DNA from: UBA287 sp034190325
GTDB taxonomy: Archaea > Thermoplasmatota > UBA186 > UBA287
Assembly (NCBI GenBank): GCA_034190325.1
Contig: JAXHST010000083.1
Coordinates: forward strand, 1 to 19,000
Direction of reading: 5' to 3'
Length of the DNA stretch: 19,000 nt
The notes beneath the pieces were generated by a model. The model was not told where the DNA came from and did not search any database. It saw only the letters and a program-made list of their open reading frames with translations. The translations under genes and the position numbers were made by a program. Shown here piece after piece: positions 7,379 through 14,985 of this stretch; within the stretch, counting starts at the first letter, position 1; each line of letters starts with the position of its first letter.

Positions 7379-8833
7379 CTACTCGAGCCAGCTCTTTGAT
7401 CTCTCAACAGCTTTTTTCCACCAGCGGTATAGCTCCTCCTTTCTCTCCTCTGATATTGTGGACTCAAAGCGCATATCCTCCTTCCATTTTTTCTTAAGTT
7501 CATGTGTATCCTTCCAGTAGTCCTGCGCTAAACCGGCAGCATAAGCAGCTCCCAGAGCTGTAGTCTCATTGACCTTTGGCCTTATAACCCTCTTTCCACT
7601 TATGTCCGCGAATAGCTGCATCAGAAGGTTATTCTTTGTTGCACCTCCATCAACCTTTATTTCCTTTATGGGAAGACCACAATCCTTTTCCATCGCCTCC
7701 AGAACATCCCTGCTCTGATAGCACTCGCTCTCAAGCACAGCTCTCACAATCTGCTCCCTGCGCACAAATCTGGTCAATCCCATGATAGAGCCTCTGGCGC
7801 TCATGTCCCAGTAGGGAGCGAATAACCCGCTGAACGCTGGAACAAAGTAGACTCCCCCATTATCAACATTACCTAAACTTTCTGTTTCATCGGCGGTTTT
7901 TATTATCCCAAGGTTATCCCTTAGCCACTGAACAGCAGCGCCTGTGACAGCCATTGAGCCTTCAAGTGCATAATTAACACTTCTTCCCTCAACCCCATAG
8001 CCAACTGTGGTGAGAAGGCCTGCATCTGAGAAAGCAACACCTTTACCTGTGTTCATGAGAAGAAAGTTTCCAGTGCCGAATGTGTTCTTTGCATCTCCCT
8101 TCTCATAGCATGCCTGCCCGAAGAGCGCAGCCTGCTGGTCTCCCAGAGCCCCACATAGCGGAACCTCTTTTCCTTCCATCTCAAAGAAACCGTAGATCTC
8201 GCTGGAGCTTTTTATCTCCGGCAGCATACTTTCATCTATGCCAAATAACCCGAGGAGCTCTTCATCCCATTCCAGCTTTTTTATGTCCATCAGCATTGTT
8301 CTGCTTGCATTTGTGTAGTCTGTAACATGCTCTTTCGTGAGGTTCCATATGAGCCATGAATCAATCGTTCCGAAAATGACGTCTTCCCTGCTCTTTATCA
8401 CGTTGTCCAGCAGCCACTTCATCTTGCTGCCCGAGAAATAGGTGCTGACAGCAAGCCCTGTTTTTTCCCTTATAAGCTTTGCAGGAAGCTTATCGCAGAT
8501 ATTCTTTGTCCTTGTGTCCTGCCACACTATAGCATTATACAGGGGCTTTCCTGTGCGTCTGTTCCATGCTACAGTTGTCTCCCTCTGGTTTGTCACCCCC
8601 ACGCCAACGATCTCCCACTCTCTGAATCTTCTGTTAAGGGATATCTGACAGCGCTCTATAACGCTCCTGGTTCTGTCTATGATCTCCTGTGGATCATGCT
8701 CCACCCAACCAGGCTTTGGGTATATCTGCTGATGCTCCTCATAAGCCTGCTCCACCACATTTCCCTCTTTATCAAAGACCATGAACCTTGTGCCTGTGGT
8801 TCCCTGATCTATTGCCCCAACAAATCTCTCCAT
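7379..8833 (-). CDS. glpK: Glycerol kinase
   Basis: FGGY-family sugar kinase: glycerol + ATP give sn-glycerol 3-phosphate. I choose the ATG at 8833, because GAGGTGA lies at a normal Shine-Dalgarno distance. An upstream GTG at 8842 would leave almost no spacing. It has 484 residues, close to the usual 495-500. Visible motifs are the phosphate loop AIDQGTTGTRFMVFD (7-21), TNQRETTVAWNRRTGKPLYN (81-100) with the glycerol-binding Arg84-Glu85, AIVWQDTRT with Trp104, Tyr132, and GALGDQQAALFGQ with Asp232-Gln233. FGTGNFLLMNTG matches the ADP-binding region. These correspond to E. coli GlpK residues R83, E84, W103, Y135, D245 and Q246. It lies 58 nt downstream of the glycerol facilitator gene. No glycerol-3-phosphate dehydrogenase is in the window. 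Confidence 0.96.
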   Translation of the reverse strand: MERFVGAIDQGTTGTRFMVFDKEGNVVEQAYEEHQQIYPKPGWVEHDPQEIIDRTRSVIERCQISLNRRFREWEIVGVGVTNQRETTVAWNRRTGKPLYNAIVWQDTRTKNICDKLPAKLIREKTGLAVSTYFSGSKMKWLLDNVIKSREDVIFGTIDSWLIWNLTKEHVTDYTNASRTMLMDIKKLEWDEELLGLFGIDESMLPEIKSSSEIYGFFEMEGKEVPLCGALGDQQAALFGQACYEKGDAKNTFGTGNFLLMNTGKGVAFSDAGLLTTVGYGVEGRSVNYALEGSMAVTGAAVQWLRDNLGIIKTADETESLGNVDNGGVYFVPAFSGLFAPYWDMSARGSIMGLTRFVRREQIVRAVLESECYQSRDVLEAMEKDCGLPIKEIKVDGGATKNNLLMQLFADISGKRVIRPKVNETTALGAAYAAGLAQDYWKDTHELKKKWKEDMRFESTISEERKEELYRWWKKAVERSKSWLE

Positions 8834-8891
8834 TTTTTTCACCTCACCTTATGCCTCTCTCTAACTCCAACATCTCATCCAAGCTCATATC

Positions 8892-9623
8892 TCACACCAA
8901 ACTCAGAAACAATCTATAAACCCACGCGCCTATGATCCCTCCAGCTATGGGCCCAAAAATGGGCACCACAAGGCCATAGCTCCAGTCTGAACCGCCTTTA
9001 TTTTTTATAGGAAGCAAAGCGTGAGCTATCCTTGGCCCTAGATCCCTGGCAGGATTTATCGCATAACCTGTTGGACCGCCAAGGCTCAAGCCTATGGCCC
9101 ACACCACGAAGCCAACTATGAGTGCACCGAGCGCCCCTATCTGATTGTTCTCATTCGTAACGCCAAGAACACACAAAACAAGCACAGCAGTGCCTATAGC
9201 CTCTGTTATAAAATTGCTCACAAAATTCCTTATCTGCGGCCCTGTTGAAAAAACAGCAAGTTTGACAGCAGGATCCTCTGTCTCTTTAAAATGATCCCTG
9301 TAAGCCAGATAAACAATAACAGCTCCAACAAAAGCCCCGGCGATCTGAGCAATAATATAACCAGGAACTAAACTCAGGGGGAATACACCTATGCTCGCTT
9401 GACCGATAGTAACCGCTGGATTTATGTGCCCGCCGCTTATCCAACCCGTTACGTAAACAGCTATTGCCACACCAAGACCCCATCCGGTGGTTATAGTAAT
9501 CCACCCTCCATTCTCTCCCTTGCTCCTCTTAAGCACCGCTGTTGCAACCGCCCCATCCCCTAAAATTACAAGCAACATTGTGCCTATAAACTCTGCCACA
9601 TAAACGCCCAAGTCTATTACCAT
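8892..9623 (-). CDS. glpF: Glycerol facilitator (aquaglyceroporin)
   Basis: MIP-family channel of 243 residues with six membrane helices and the two half-helix motifs: GGHINPAVT (NPA at 68-70) and GYAINPARD (NPA at 190-192). The Asp after the second NPAR (Asp194) marks a glycerol channel rather than a water-only aquaporin. The selectivity-filter residues Trp48 and Arg193 match E. coli GlpF. The Phe of the GlpF filter is Tyr187 here. It is followed by glpK, so the pair forms a glycerol uptake and phosphorylation operon. The TATA box at 9645-9652 gives initiation at about the ATG, implying a leaderless transcript. Confidence 0.95.
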   Translation of the reverse strand: MVIDLGVYVAEFIGTMLLVILGDGAVATAVLKRSKGENGGWITITTGWGLGVAIAVYVTGWISGGHINPAVTIGQASIGVFPLSLVPGYIIAQIAGAFVGAVIVYLAYRDHFKETEDPAVKLAVFSTGPQIRNFVSNFITEAIGTAVLVLCVLGVTNENNQIGALGALIVGFVVWAIGLSLGGPTGYAINPARDLGPRIAHALLPIKNKGGSDWSYGLVVPIFGPIAGGIIGAWVYRLFLSLV

Positions 9624-9644
9624 AAAAAAATATGGTTGCGCTTT

Positions 9645-9652
9645 TATTTAAA
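9645..9652 (-). promoter_or_regulatory. TATA box of the glpF-glpK operon
   Basis: TTTAAATA on the minus strand, 22-29 nt before the glpF ATG. A leaderless mRNA is expected, since there is no Shine-Dalgarno sequence before the start. Confidence 0.75.
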
Positions 9653-9676
9653 CTTATTTGTTGCCTAAGTCCTATT

Positions 9677-9695
9677 CCAAAATCTATGATTTTGG
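9677..9695. promoter_or_regulatory. Perfect palindrome upstream of the glpF promoter
   Basis: CCAAAATC - TAT - GATTTTGG, an 8-bp perfect inverted repeat with a 3-nt centre, about 25 bp upstream of the glpF TATA box. The position and dyad symmetry suit an operator for a dimeric regulator, perhaps an activator. This is inference from position only, as no regulator gene is adjacent. Confidence 0.45.
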
Positions 9696-9857
9696 TCCCT
9701 TTTGGGCCAGAGATCTAGCCCCTACAGGCTTTGTTTTGTGCCCTTTGAGCCATCAGGGAAGGATTTCTGTACTGTATTACTGTATTAAGAGCAAAAAACA
9801 GAGCCATTGCCAGCGGTTTCCTTCATCCTGATCCATATTTCTTCCGGTAAAAGCCTG

Positions 9858-9897
9858 TTTTCATATCGTATAAACTAAACAGAGTAAAGGGTGATTG
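9858..9897. repeat. Right copy of a direct repeat flanking glpF-glpK
   Basis: TTTTCATAT at 9858-9866, then a spacer a few bases longer than in the left copy, then CTAAACAGAGTAAAG at 9875-9889 and eight further matching or near-matching bases to 9897. Over the 23-base core the two copies differ at two positions. Confidence 0.7.
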
Positions 9898-9938
9898 GAC
9901 AAAAATCAAAAACAGACCCTGTACCCGGATGCAAGAGC

Positions 9939-9947
9939 AATATAAAT
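9939..9947 (+). promoter_or_regulatory. TATA box of the DUF429-like gene
   Basis: AATATAAAT lies about 20-28 nt before the ATG at 9967. It supports the start used here and a leaderless mRNA, and so suggests that the shortened gene is transcribed as such. Confidence 0.55.
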
Positions 9948-9966
9948 CCTTGCCTCAAGCCCGTGC

Positions 9967-10392
9967 ATGAAAAATCTATTAATTTTCATACTTACCCGGA
10001 GCTGTGAGCTGTTCGCGATAGATGCTCCGCTCTTCTTTGAGACAGAGATCAAAACGAGAGAGGCTGACAGAACACTGAAGCGCTATGGAGCAATGCCACC
10101 AGAGATCCTGAAAGATCTCTCTTTGAGGGGGACTGCCCTTGCAAAAGCTCTCATAAACGAAGGGAAAGAGGTGATAGAGGTATTTCCGACAGCAACCTCA
10201 AAGATTTTGAGCGTATGGGAAAAGGACCGCAGGAAAACGGCCAGAAAACTCGGAATAAAAGTGAGAAATAAGCATGAGCTGGATGCATACCTGTGTGCTC
10301 TAACCGGCAAGCTATGGGTGGAGGATAAAGCTATTGCTGTAGGTGATGATGAAGGAAAGATTGTGATACCTAACGGTAGTCCTCTCTCCTAA
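9967..10392 (+). CDS. DUF429-like (RNase H-fold) protein, N-terminally short
   Basis: A 141-residue protein matching, from memory, the DUF429 family of predicted RNase H-fold nucleases from its middle to its end. FAIDAPL (residues 16-22), a following READRTLKRYG, SLRGTALAKALINEGKEVIEV with FPTA, HELDAYLCALTG and the closing GDDEGKIVIPNG are the family landmarks. Members usually start with a first strand carrying a GIDLAGS-like motif about 50-60 residues earlier. That part, with a presumed catalytic Asp, is absent here, and no upstream frame provides it. It may be a functional short version, a decaying gene, or a gene cut by a rearrangement. A TATA box at the right distance supports expression. 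Its last 23 bp overlap the convergent dehydrogenase gene. Confidence 0.65.
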   Translation: MKNLLIFILTRSCELFAIDAPLFFETEIKTREADRTLKRYGAMPPEILKDLSLRGTALAKALINEGKEVIEVFPTATSKILSVWEKDRRKTARKLGIKVRNKHELDAYLCALTGKLWVEDKAIAVGDDEGKIVIPNGSPLS

Positions 10393-11317
10393 CAACACCT
10401 CTTACCTCTTTACCTTCAATAAAAGCCTTTATATTTTCGCATGCAAGCTCTGTTGCGTGATCTATAACCCCCTTTACCATTCCCGAGTTGTGCGGAGAAC
10501 CTATGACATTTGGCAGCTCAAGAAAAGGGTAATGCATTTCAAATCTTCCGTGCCTGAAGGGCTCAACCCACCATGCATCAATGCCTGCCATAAATTCTGG
10601 GTTACCCTTCAGGTGCTCATAAAGCGCTCCTTCATCTATTATCTCACCTCTGGCTGTGTTGACAAGGATAGCATTCTTCTTCATTAACTCCAGCTCCCTC
10701 TTCCCTATTATCCCGCTTGTCCTGTTATTTAAAGCTATGGTTATTGCAAGAAAATCAACGCTTCTCAAAAAGGGGTTTAGATCTTTTAGCGTGCCTATGA
10801 ATTCTACCTTCTCTTCTGTCCTGCCCGTTGAGTTTATCGCGTATATCCTTGCACCGAAAGCTTTAGCCAATCTTGCAACAGCTTTTCCGTTTTCGCCAAA
10901 GCCAAGGATACCGCATATGCTACCCTTCATTGTTAATGTCTCAGAGCGCTGATCAAAAACCTCTTTCATCCTCTGATGGTTTACGTAAAGCCTCTTTGCC
11001 AGGGCTAAAAACATTGCCATGGTGTGCTCCGCCATAGGCTCTGCAAATGCGCCAACATTGCTCGCTATGGTTAGAGTCTCTGGCATCATACCTACTGGTA
11101 TGTGATCCACACCGGCGCTCAATGTCTGCATAAATCCTGCTTTTATCTCTCCAAGTTCCTCTCTCCCCATCTCCAGAACAGGATTCCAGCTAAATAGTAT
11201 GTCTGCTGATTGCAGCAGAGATCTATCTTCGCTCAAAAATAGAGCATCCCCAGGTATGCTTTTTATTATCTCCCTCTGGGTCTCTGAAGGATTGAAGGTT
11301 ACAACTATTTTTACCAT
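10370..11317 (-). CDS. D-2-hydroxyacid dehydrogenase, probably NADP-preferring
   Basis: A 315-residue member of the D-isomer-specific 2-hydroxyacid dehydrogenase family, which interconverts 2-keto and 2-hydroxy acids (for example glyoxylate, hydroxypyruvate or phenylpyruvate). The Rossmann glycine motif is GILGFGENG (Gly139, Gly141, Gly144). The active-site residues are Arg223 (VNTARGEIIDEG), Glu252 (WWVEPF) and His276 (SPHNSGM). The second strand ends in YAINSTGRT with no acidic residue and an Arg soon after, which suggests NADP(H) rather than NAD(H). The ATG at 11317 follows a TATA box at 11341-11348, implying a leaderless mRNA. It lies divergent to the M20 peptidase gene. The exact substrate is not predictable. 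Confidence 0.85.
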   Translation of the reverse strand: MVKIVVTFNPSETQREIIKSIPGDALFLSEDRSLLQSADILFSWNPVLEMGREELGEIKAGFMQTLSAGVDHIPVGMMPETLTIASNVGAFAEPMAEHTMAMFLALAKRLYVNHQRMKEVFDQRSETLTMKGSICGILGFGENGKAVARLAKAFGARIYAINSTGRTEEKVEFIGTLKDLNPFLRSVDFLAITIALNNRTSGIIGKRELELMKKNAILVNTARGEIIDEGALYEHLKGNPEFMAGIDAWWVEPFRHGRFEMHYPFLELPNVIGSPHNSGMVKGVIDHATELACENIKAFIEGKEVRGVVRREDYR

Positions 11318-11340
11318 GAATAGCAGCGCTTTCCAAAAAG

Positions 11341-11348
11341 ATATATTT
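11341..11348 (-). promoter_or_regulatory. TATA box of the 2-hydroxyacid dehydrogenase gene
   Basis: AAATATAT on the minus strand, 24-31 nt before the ATG at 11317. It lies in a 101-bp divergent promoter region shared with the M20 peptidase gene. Confidence 0.65.
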
Positions 11349-11380
11349 TCCTTGGCTGATAAAATTCAAAGATGGAGAAT

Positions 11381-11388
11381 TATTTAAA
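11381..11388 (+). promoter_or_regulatory. TATA box of the M20 peptidase-HAD operon
   Basis: TATTTAAA, about 31-38 nt before the ATG at 11419. Initiation near 11408-11412 leaves a very short leader that contains GAGGGGT as a possible Shine-Dalgarno sequence. Confidence 0.6.
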
Positions 11389-11418
11389 CTACCAACCCTC
11401 TTACTTTTGAGGGGTAAA

Positions 11419-12642
11419 ATGGAGAAAGAAGAACTCATGGAAAAAATAGAGAGCTACAGAGAGAATATGATAAGAGCACAGGTGGATATGTGCGCCATTA
11501 AGGCTATAAGCCCGGATTGTGGAGGAGAGGGTGAATTCGATAAAGCAGAGTACGTCAAAAAGCTTGTCAGCTTTGCAGATGAGATCAGAGAGTATGATGC
11601 AAATGATAAGAGAGCGAAGAATGGTATAAGGCCAAACATAGTCGCCAAGGTGTATGGAAGAGATAGGAGCAAAGCAATATGGATCATGTCGCACCTTGAC
11701 GTTGTGCCTGAGGGCGAGAGGAGCCTGTGGAATAGCGATCCCTTCAAAGCTGTTGTGAAGGATGGAAAGCTCTATGGCAGGGGGGTCGAGGACAACCAGC
11801 AGGCCATAGTGTCAAGCATATTTGCAGCAAAAACGTTCAAGGATCTTGGTATAAAACCAAAGTATGACATAAACCTGCTATTTGTGAGTGATGAAGAGAT
11901 GGGAAGCGAGTATGGAGTACAGTTTCTTCTGAAAGAGCACGGTGAGCTGTTCAATAAGGATGATATATACATGGTCCCTGACTCTGGTAGCCCAAAAGGT
12001 GATGAGATAGAGATAGCAGAAAAGACCATACTATGGATCAAGTTCGCTGTGGAGGGAAAGCAGTCCCATGCATCAATGCCAGATAAAGGGATAAACGCGC
12101 ATAGAGCGGGCGCTGATCTTCTTCTAACCCTGGACAAAGCGCTTCATGAAAAGTATAATGCAAAAGATGATCTCTTCTCTCCCCCTGTATCGACCTTTGA
12201 GCCCACGAAAAAGGAGGCTAATGTGCCGAATGTGAACACAATACCCGGCAAGGATGTTTTCTACTTTGACTGCAGGGTTCTGCCCCAGTATGATCCGGAA
12301 GATTTGTTAAAGGACGTCAGAGACGTTGTTAATGAAATAGAGAAGAAGTACGGAGTAAAGATAAGCGTAGATTTTCCTCAGAAGGGTGAGAGAACCCCGG
12401 TTACAGATCCGGACTCAGAGGGTGTAAAGCTGCTGAAAAGAGCTATAAACGATGTGTATGGAGTAGAGGCAAAGACCATAGGTATCGGTGGGGGCACGGT
12501 GGCTGCTTACCTGAGGGCTGCTGGCTGCAATGCATGCGTGTGGGCAACAATAGACGAGCTTGCGCATCAGCCAAATGAATACTGCGTTATAGATCACCTT
12601 GTAGGGGATGCAAAGGTCTTCGCTACTCTAGCATTTGAATGA
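11419..12642 (+). CDS. M20-family metallopeptidase (DapE/ArgE/CPG2-like)
   Basis: A 407-residue zinc-dependent aminoacyl hydrolase. I use the ATG at 11419, which follows GAGGGGT. The frame also opens four codons earlier at a TTG without such support. Metal ligands and catalytic residues appear in the expected order: IMSHLDVVPEG (His92, Asp94), GRGVEDNQQA (Asp125, bridging), FVSDEEMGSEYG (Glu159 catalytic, Glu160), VPDSGSP (Asp188) and DELAHQPNEYC (His383). The dimerisation domain sits between about 200 and 310, with GKQSHASMPDKGINA. Family members are dipeptidases, N-acyl-amino-acid deacylases or DapE. The sequence does not tell which. The stop overlaps the start of the HAD gene by 4 nt, so the two are co-translated. 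Confidence 0.9.
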   Translation: MEKEELMEKIESYRENMIRAQVDMCAIKAISPDCGGEGEFDKAEYVKKLVSFADEIREYDANDKRAKNGIRPNIVAKVYGRDRSKAIWIMSHLDVVPEGERSLWNSDPFKAVVKDGKLYGRGVEDNQQAIVSSIFAAKTFKDLGIKPKYDINLLFVSDEEMGSEYGVQFLLKEHGELFNKDDIYMVPDSGSPKGDEIEIAEKTILWIKFAVEGKQSHASMPDKGINAHRAGADLLLTLDKALHEKYNAKDDLFSPPVSTFEPTKKEANVPNVNTIPGKDVFYFDCRVLPQYDPEDLLKDVRDVVNEIEKKYGVKISVDFPQKGERTPVTDPDSEGVKLLKRAINDVYGVEAKTIGIGGGTVAAYLRAAGCNACVWATIDELAHQPNEYCVIDHLVGDAKVFATLAFE

Positions 12643-13304
12643 TCGAAGCTATAAGTTTTGACTGTTACGGCACGCTGATAGACTGGGGAAGTGGCATAGT
12701 AAAGGCCTTAAAGCCGCTGCTTATTTCCAAGGGCATAGATGTAGAAGATGAAAAGATTTTGAGGTTATATGCTGAACTTGAGGCAAAGGCTGAAGGCATA
12801 GAATATATGCCTTACAGGGAGGTCTTAAGAACAGTAGTTTACGAAATGGGAGAGAGGTTTGGTTTTACTCCATCACGTAAAGAACAGGAATGCATAGCAG
12901 AATCTATAAGCACATGGGAGCCATTTTCTGATACTGTTGAAGCGCTGAATGAGCTGAAGAAAAATTTCAAACTGGTAGTGATCTCAAATGTAGATGACAG
13001 CCTTTTATCGCCAACTTTAAAGAAGCTCGGAGTAAATTTTGAGTGGATAATAACATCTGAACAGGCTAAAAGCTACAAGCCCTCTTTAAACAACTTCACA
13101 CTCGCTTTGAAGCTCATTGGACTGCCTTCAAGCAATATTCTGCATGCAGCGCAGAGCGTTTATCATGACATAATACCTGCAAAGAAGCTTGGTATGAACA
13201 CAGCGTTAATCCTCAGGAAAGGCTACAGCGCTGCGCCGACAGTAAGCGCAGAAGCGGATATAGAGGTAAAGGATCTAAGAGAACTGGTAGAAATTCTCAG
13301 GTGA
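12639..13304 (+). CDS. HAD-superfamily hydrolase, haloacid dehalogenase type II-like
   Basis: A 221-residue HAD hydrolase. Motif I is SFDCYGTLIDW with nucleophile Asp8. The second position is Tyr10, as in L-2-haloacid dehalogenases, instead of the Asp common in phosphatases. Motif II is VVISNVDD (Ser116-Asn117). Motif III is the Lys of KSYKPSL (Lys147). Motif IV is HAAQSVYHDIIPAKKLGM (Asp177), the form typical of the type II group. The helical cap lies at about 15-95. Actual dehalogenase activity is not certain: many archaeal members with this pattern hydrolyse phosphates or are uncharacterised. It overlaps the M20 peptidase gene by ATGA. Confidence 0.85.
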   Translation: MIEAISFDCYGTLIDWGSGIVKALKPLLISKGIDVEDEKILRLYAELEAKAEGIEYMPYREVLRTVVYEMGERFGFTPSRKEQECIAESISTWEPFSDTVEALNELKKNFKLVVISNVDDSLLSPTLKKLGVNFEWIITSEQAKSYKPSLNNFTLALKLIGLPSSNILHAAQSVYHDIIPAKKLGMNTALILRKGYSAAPTVSAEADIEVKDLRELVEILR

Positions 13305-13865
13305 ATTATTTAAAGAAAAAAGAAGAACGTTGGGTGTGCGCTTATATCCAGCCACGATTGAAGAGAGTTCACAAGCAAAAAAGGTCATGAGTAGAAAACA
13401 GTATTGAAAGAATGGTGCTTCTTTTTTGAAGTCTATTAAAATGCGCATAGCACAGGGAGTCCATATTACTAATTTAACACTTCAGAAAATATCCATTGCA
13501 CAGATCTACAACAAAGATATGAGATGAAAGGTATGACAAAAACGTGATGGGTTTTAAGGAAAATAGCTTGAGCTTCTTTGCTGCGTCATGGGCTGGATAA
13601 TGCGTATTGTCTTTCTGGTACTGAAGAAGGAGAACAAATTTGTTTGGTTTTACACAATCGATTGCGCGTTTCTTTCGTTAACGGCGATAGCAACGCTATT
13701 TGCATGGATACTTTCATGTGAGGCATCCAACGCTGACAGGATTGTGACGGTAATCCCGTGGTTTATCATAATGTTAAAAGCATATCCAGGATCATAGTAT
13801 ATCAGGGAAAGATCTATGAGTATAAGTATAAGTTACCAGTTGTTGACGATTTTGCACTGGCGCTT
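13305..13865. other. 561-bp region without a convincing gene
   Basis: Between the convergent HAD and thyX genes. A TATA-like TTATTTAAAG lies at 13306-13315, just after the HAD stop. A 10-bp palindrome CAATCGATTG occurs around 13656-13665, and a small hairpin (ATAGC, AAC, GCTAT) around 13686-13698. A 69-codon ORF (13588-13797) encodes a hydrophobic stretch but has no Shine-Dalgarno sequence, no TATA box at leaderless distance and no recognisable family. I treat it as chance or decay. No tRNA or C/D box RNA was found. Confidence 0.5.
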
Positions 13866-14504
13866 TTAAAACTCACCGCTCTGTTTAATTCCAGAGTATT
13901 TTTCATAGACCTCCCTGAAGATCGCCGGAGCTACCTTGTGGACCTCTTCAAGCATCTTTTTTGCTAGAGATCTTATCTCCCACTGTGCATCCTTCTCCAG
14001 GCGCAAAGAGAAGAAATTTATCAGAGATCTGGCGTTCATCGTCACCAGTATGTTTGTTTTTGTAGCATTTGGCATTATATAGCGTGCATCTTCTTTGGGT
14101 ATTCCCATATCCATCAGCTTCTCATAGGCTTCATAGCACCTCTGCAAGGCTTCTTCAAAGACCCTATTGGCTTCCTCGTTCTCAGCTATCTTTGGGGGAA
14201 AGACAAAGTCACCTGCTTTTACATAGCGCTGAGACTGCTGTGAGTAGCTGGCTATGCGATGCCTCACAAGCTGATGGGAGCATGCCCTTGAGATCCCGCT
14301 TATGCTGAATGTAAAGGAGGCGTGCTCTATAACGCTGGTGTGCCCCAGCTTCATAACATTGCCCAAAAGCCTTGACATCTCTTCCTCACTCATCTGCTCA
14401 ACAAGTTTTTCCCCTGCAAGCTTTGAGTGCGTGAGTTTTGCTGCGGCAGCACATACTCTATCCGGTTCGGGCGTATAAGCTATCAGCTTTACCTCCTCGC
14501 TCAT
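13866..14504 (-). CDS. thyX: Flavin-dependent thymidylate synthase ThyX
   Basis: Makes dTMP from dUMP using methylene-tetrahydrofolate (or an archaeal folate analogue), FAD and NADPH. The protein has 212 residues, normal for the family. The signature RHRX7S is present as RHRIASYSQQSQR (Arg81, His82, Arg83, Ser91). The preceding GHTSVIEHASFTFSISGISR carries FAD-binding residues, and YIMPNATKTN is the conserved C-terminal part. Its ATG overlaps the stop of the upstream winged-helix gene (ATGA), so regulator and enzyme are translated from the same mRNA. I see no thyA in the window. Confidence 0.96.
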   Translation of the reverse strand: MSEEVKLIAYTPEPDRVCAAAAKLTHSKLAGEKLVEQMSEEEMSRLLGNVMKLGHTSVIEHASFTFSISGISRACSHQLVRHRIASYSQQSQRYVKAGDFVFPPKIAENEEANRVFEEALQRCYEAYEKLMDMGIPKEDARYIMPNATKTNILVTMNARSLINFFSLRLEKDAQWEIRSLAKKMLEEVHKVAPAIFREVYEKYSGIKQSGEF

Positions 14505-14965
14505 ATTCCTTTCCTGTTCTTATCTATTAGCGATTGCAGGTGCTCTGCTGTCTTTCTGTAGTTCTCCATCGAGAGCTTGACATGAGCTTCGACGAAGTTC
14601 CAAGCTTTTGATAGATTCCCATACCTTATCCTGTAGCACTTTACTCTCCTGTTTCCATTCTCAGCCTCAACCTCTTCCAGGAGATCCAGAGATTTTAACT
14701 TGTTTAGATGCCTGTAAACCGTAGGCCTGGAAGTGCTGAGTATCGTTATCAGTTCATCTATTTTCCATGCTTTTTCTGGATTCTTCATAAAGCAGTTCAT
14801 AAAGAGCTTGTATGGAACACTCTGCTTTATGCTCTCTGTATTCGTCTTTGGATCATACCCTTTTGGAAAATATCCTATCTGATGCAGGAATGTTATGGCA
14901 ACAGCATCTATATCAGATATGCCTGTCATCGGGGTGTGATCTGTCACATACATCTCAAAAGGCAT
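14501..14965 (-). CDS. Winged-helix transcriptional regulator co-encoded with thyX
   Basis: A 154-residue protein with a helix-turn-helix at about residues 60-100: WKIDELITILSTSRPTVYRH is a clear recognition-helix region, followed by LNKLKSLDLLEEVEAENG and RRVKCYRI as the wing. The N-terminal 50 residues (starting MPFEMYVTDHTPMTGISDID) and the helical C-terminus (about 110-154, possible dimer helix) have no family I can name. Overlap with thyX by 4 nt suggests that it controls thymidylate synthesis or responds to a linked metabolite. The start is supported by a TATA box at 14986-14994 and so a leaderless mRNA. Confidence 0.78.
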   Translation of the reverse strand: MPFEMYVTDHTPMTGISDIDAVAITFLHQIGYFPKGYDPKTNTESIKQSVPYKLFMNCFMKNPEKAWKIDELITILSTSRPTVYRHLNKLKSLDLLEEVEAENGNRRVKCYRIRYGNLSKAWNFVEAHVKLSMENYRKTAEHLQSLIDKNRKGI

Positions 14966-14985
14966 AAAAGAAATAGGAAAGGGGA

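Larger units (their letters stand above)
9624..9966. other. Intergenic region between glpF and the DUF429-like gene
   Basis: Divergent promoter region of 343 bp. It holds the glpF TATA box, the palindrome at 9677-9695, the second copy of the glpFK-flanking repeat (9858-9897) and a TATA box at 9939-9947. I see no reading frame that could supply the missing N-terminal part of the DUF429-like protein. Confidence 0.65.

Noticed and set aside
13588..13797. 69-codon hydrophobic ORF in the HAD-thyX gap
   Set aside because: There is no recognisable family, no ribosome binding site and no promoter at a fitting distance. It could be chance, so it is only mentioned in the gap entry.
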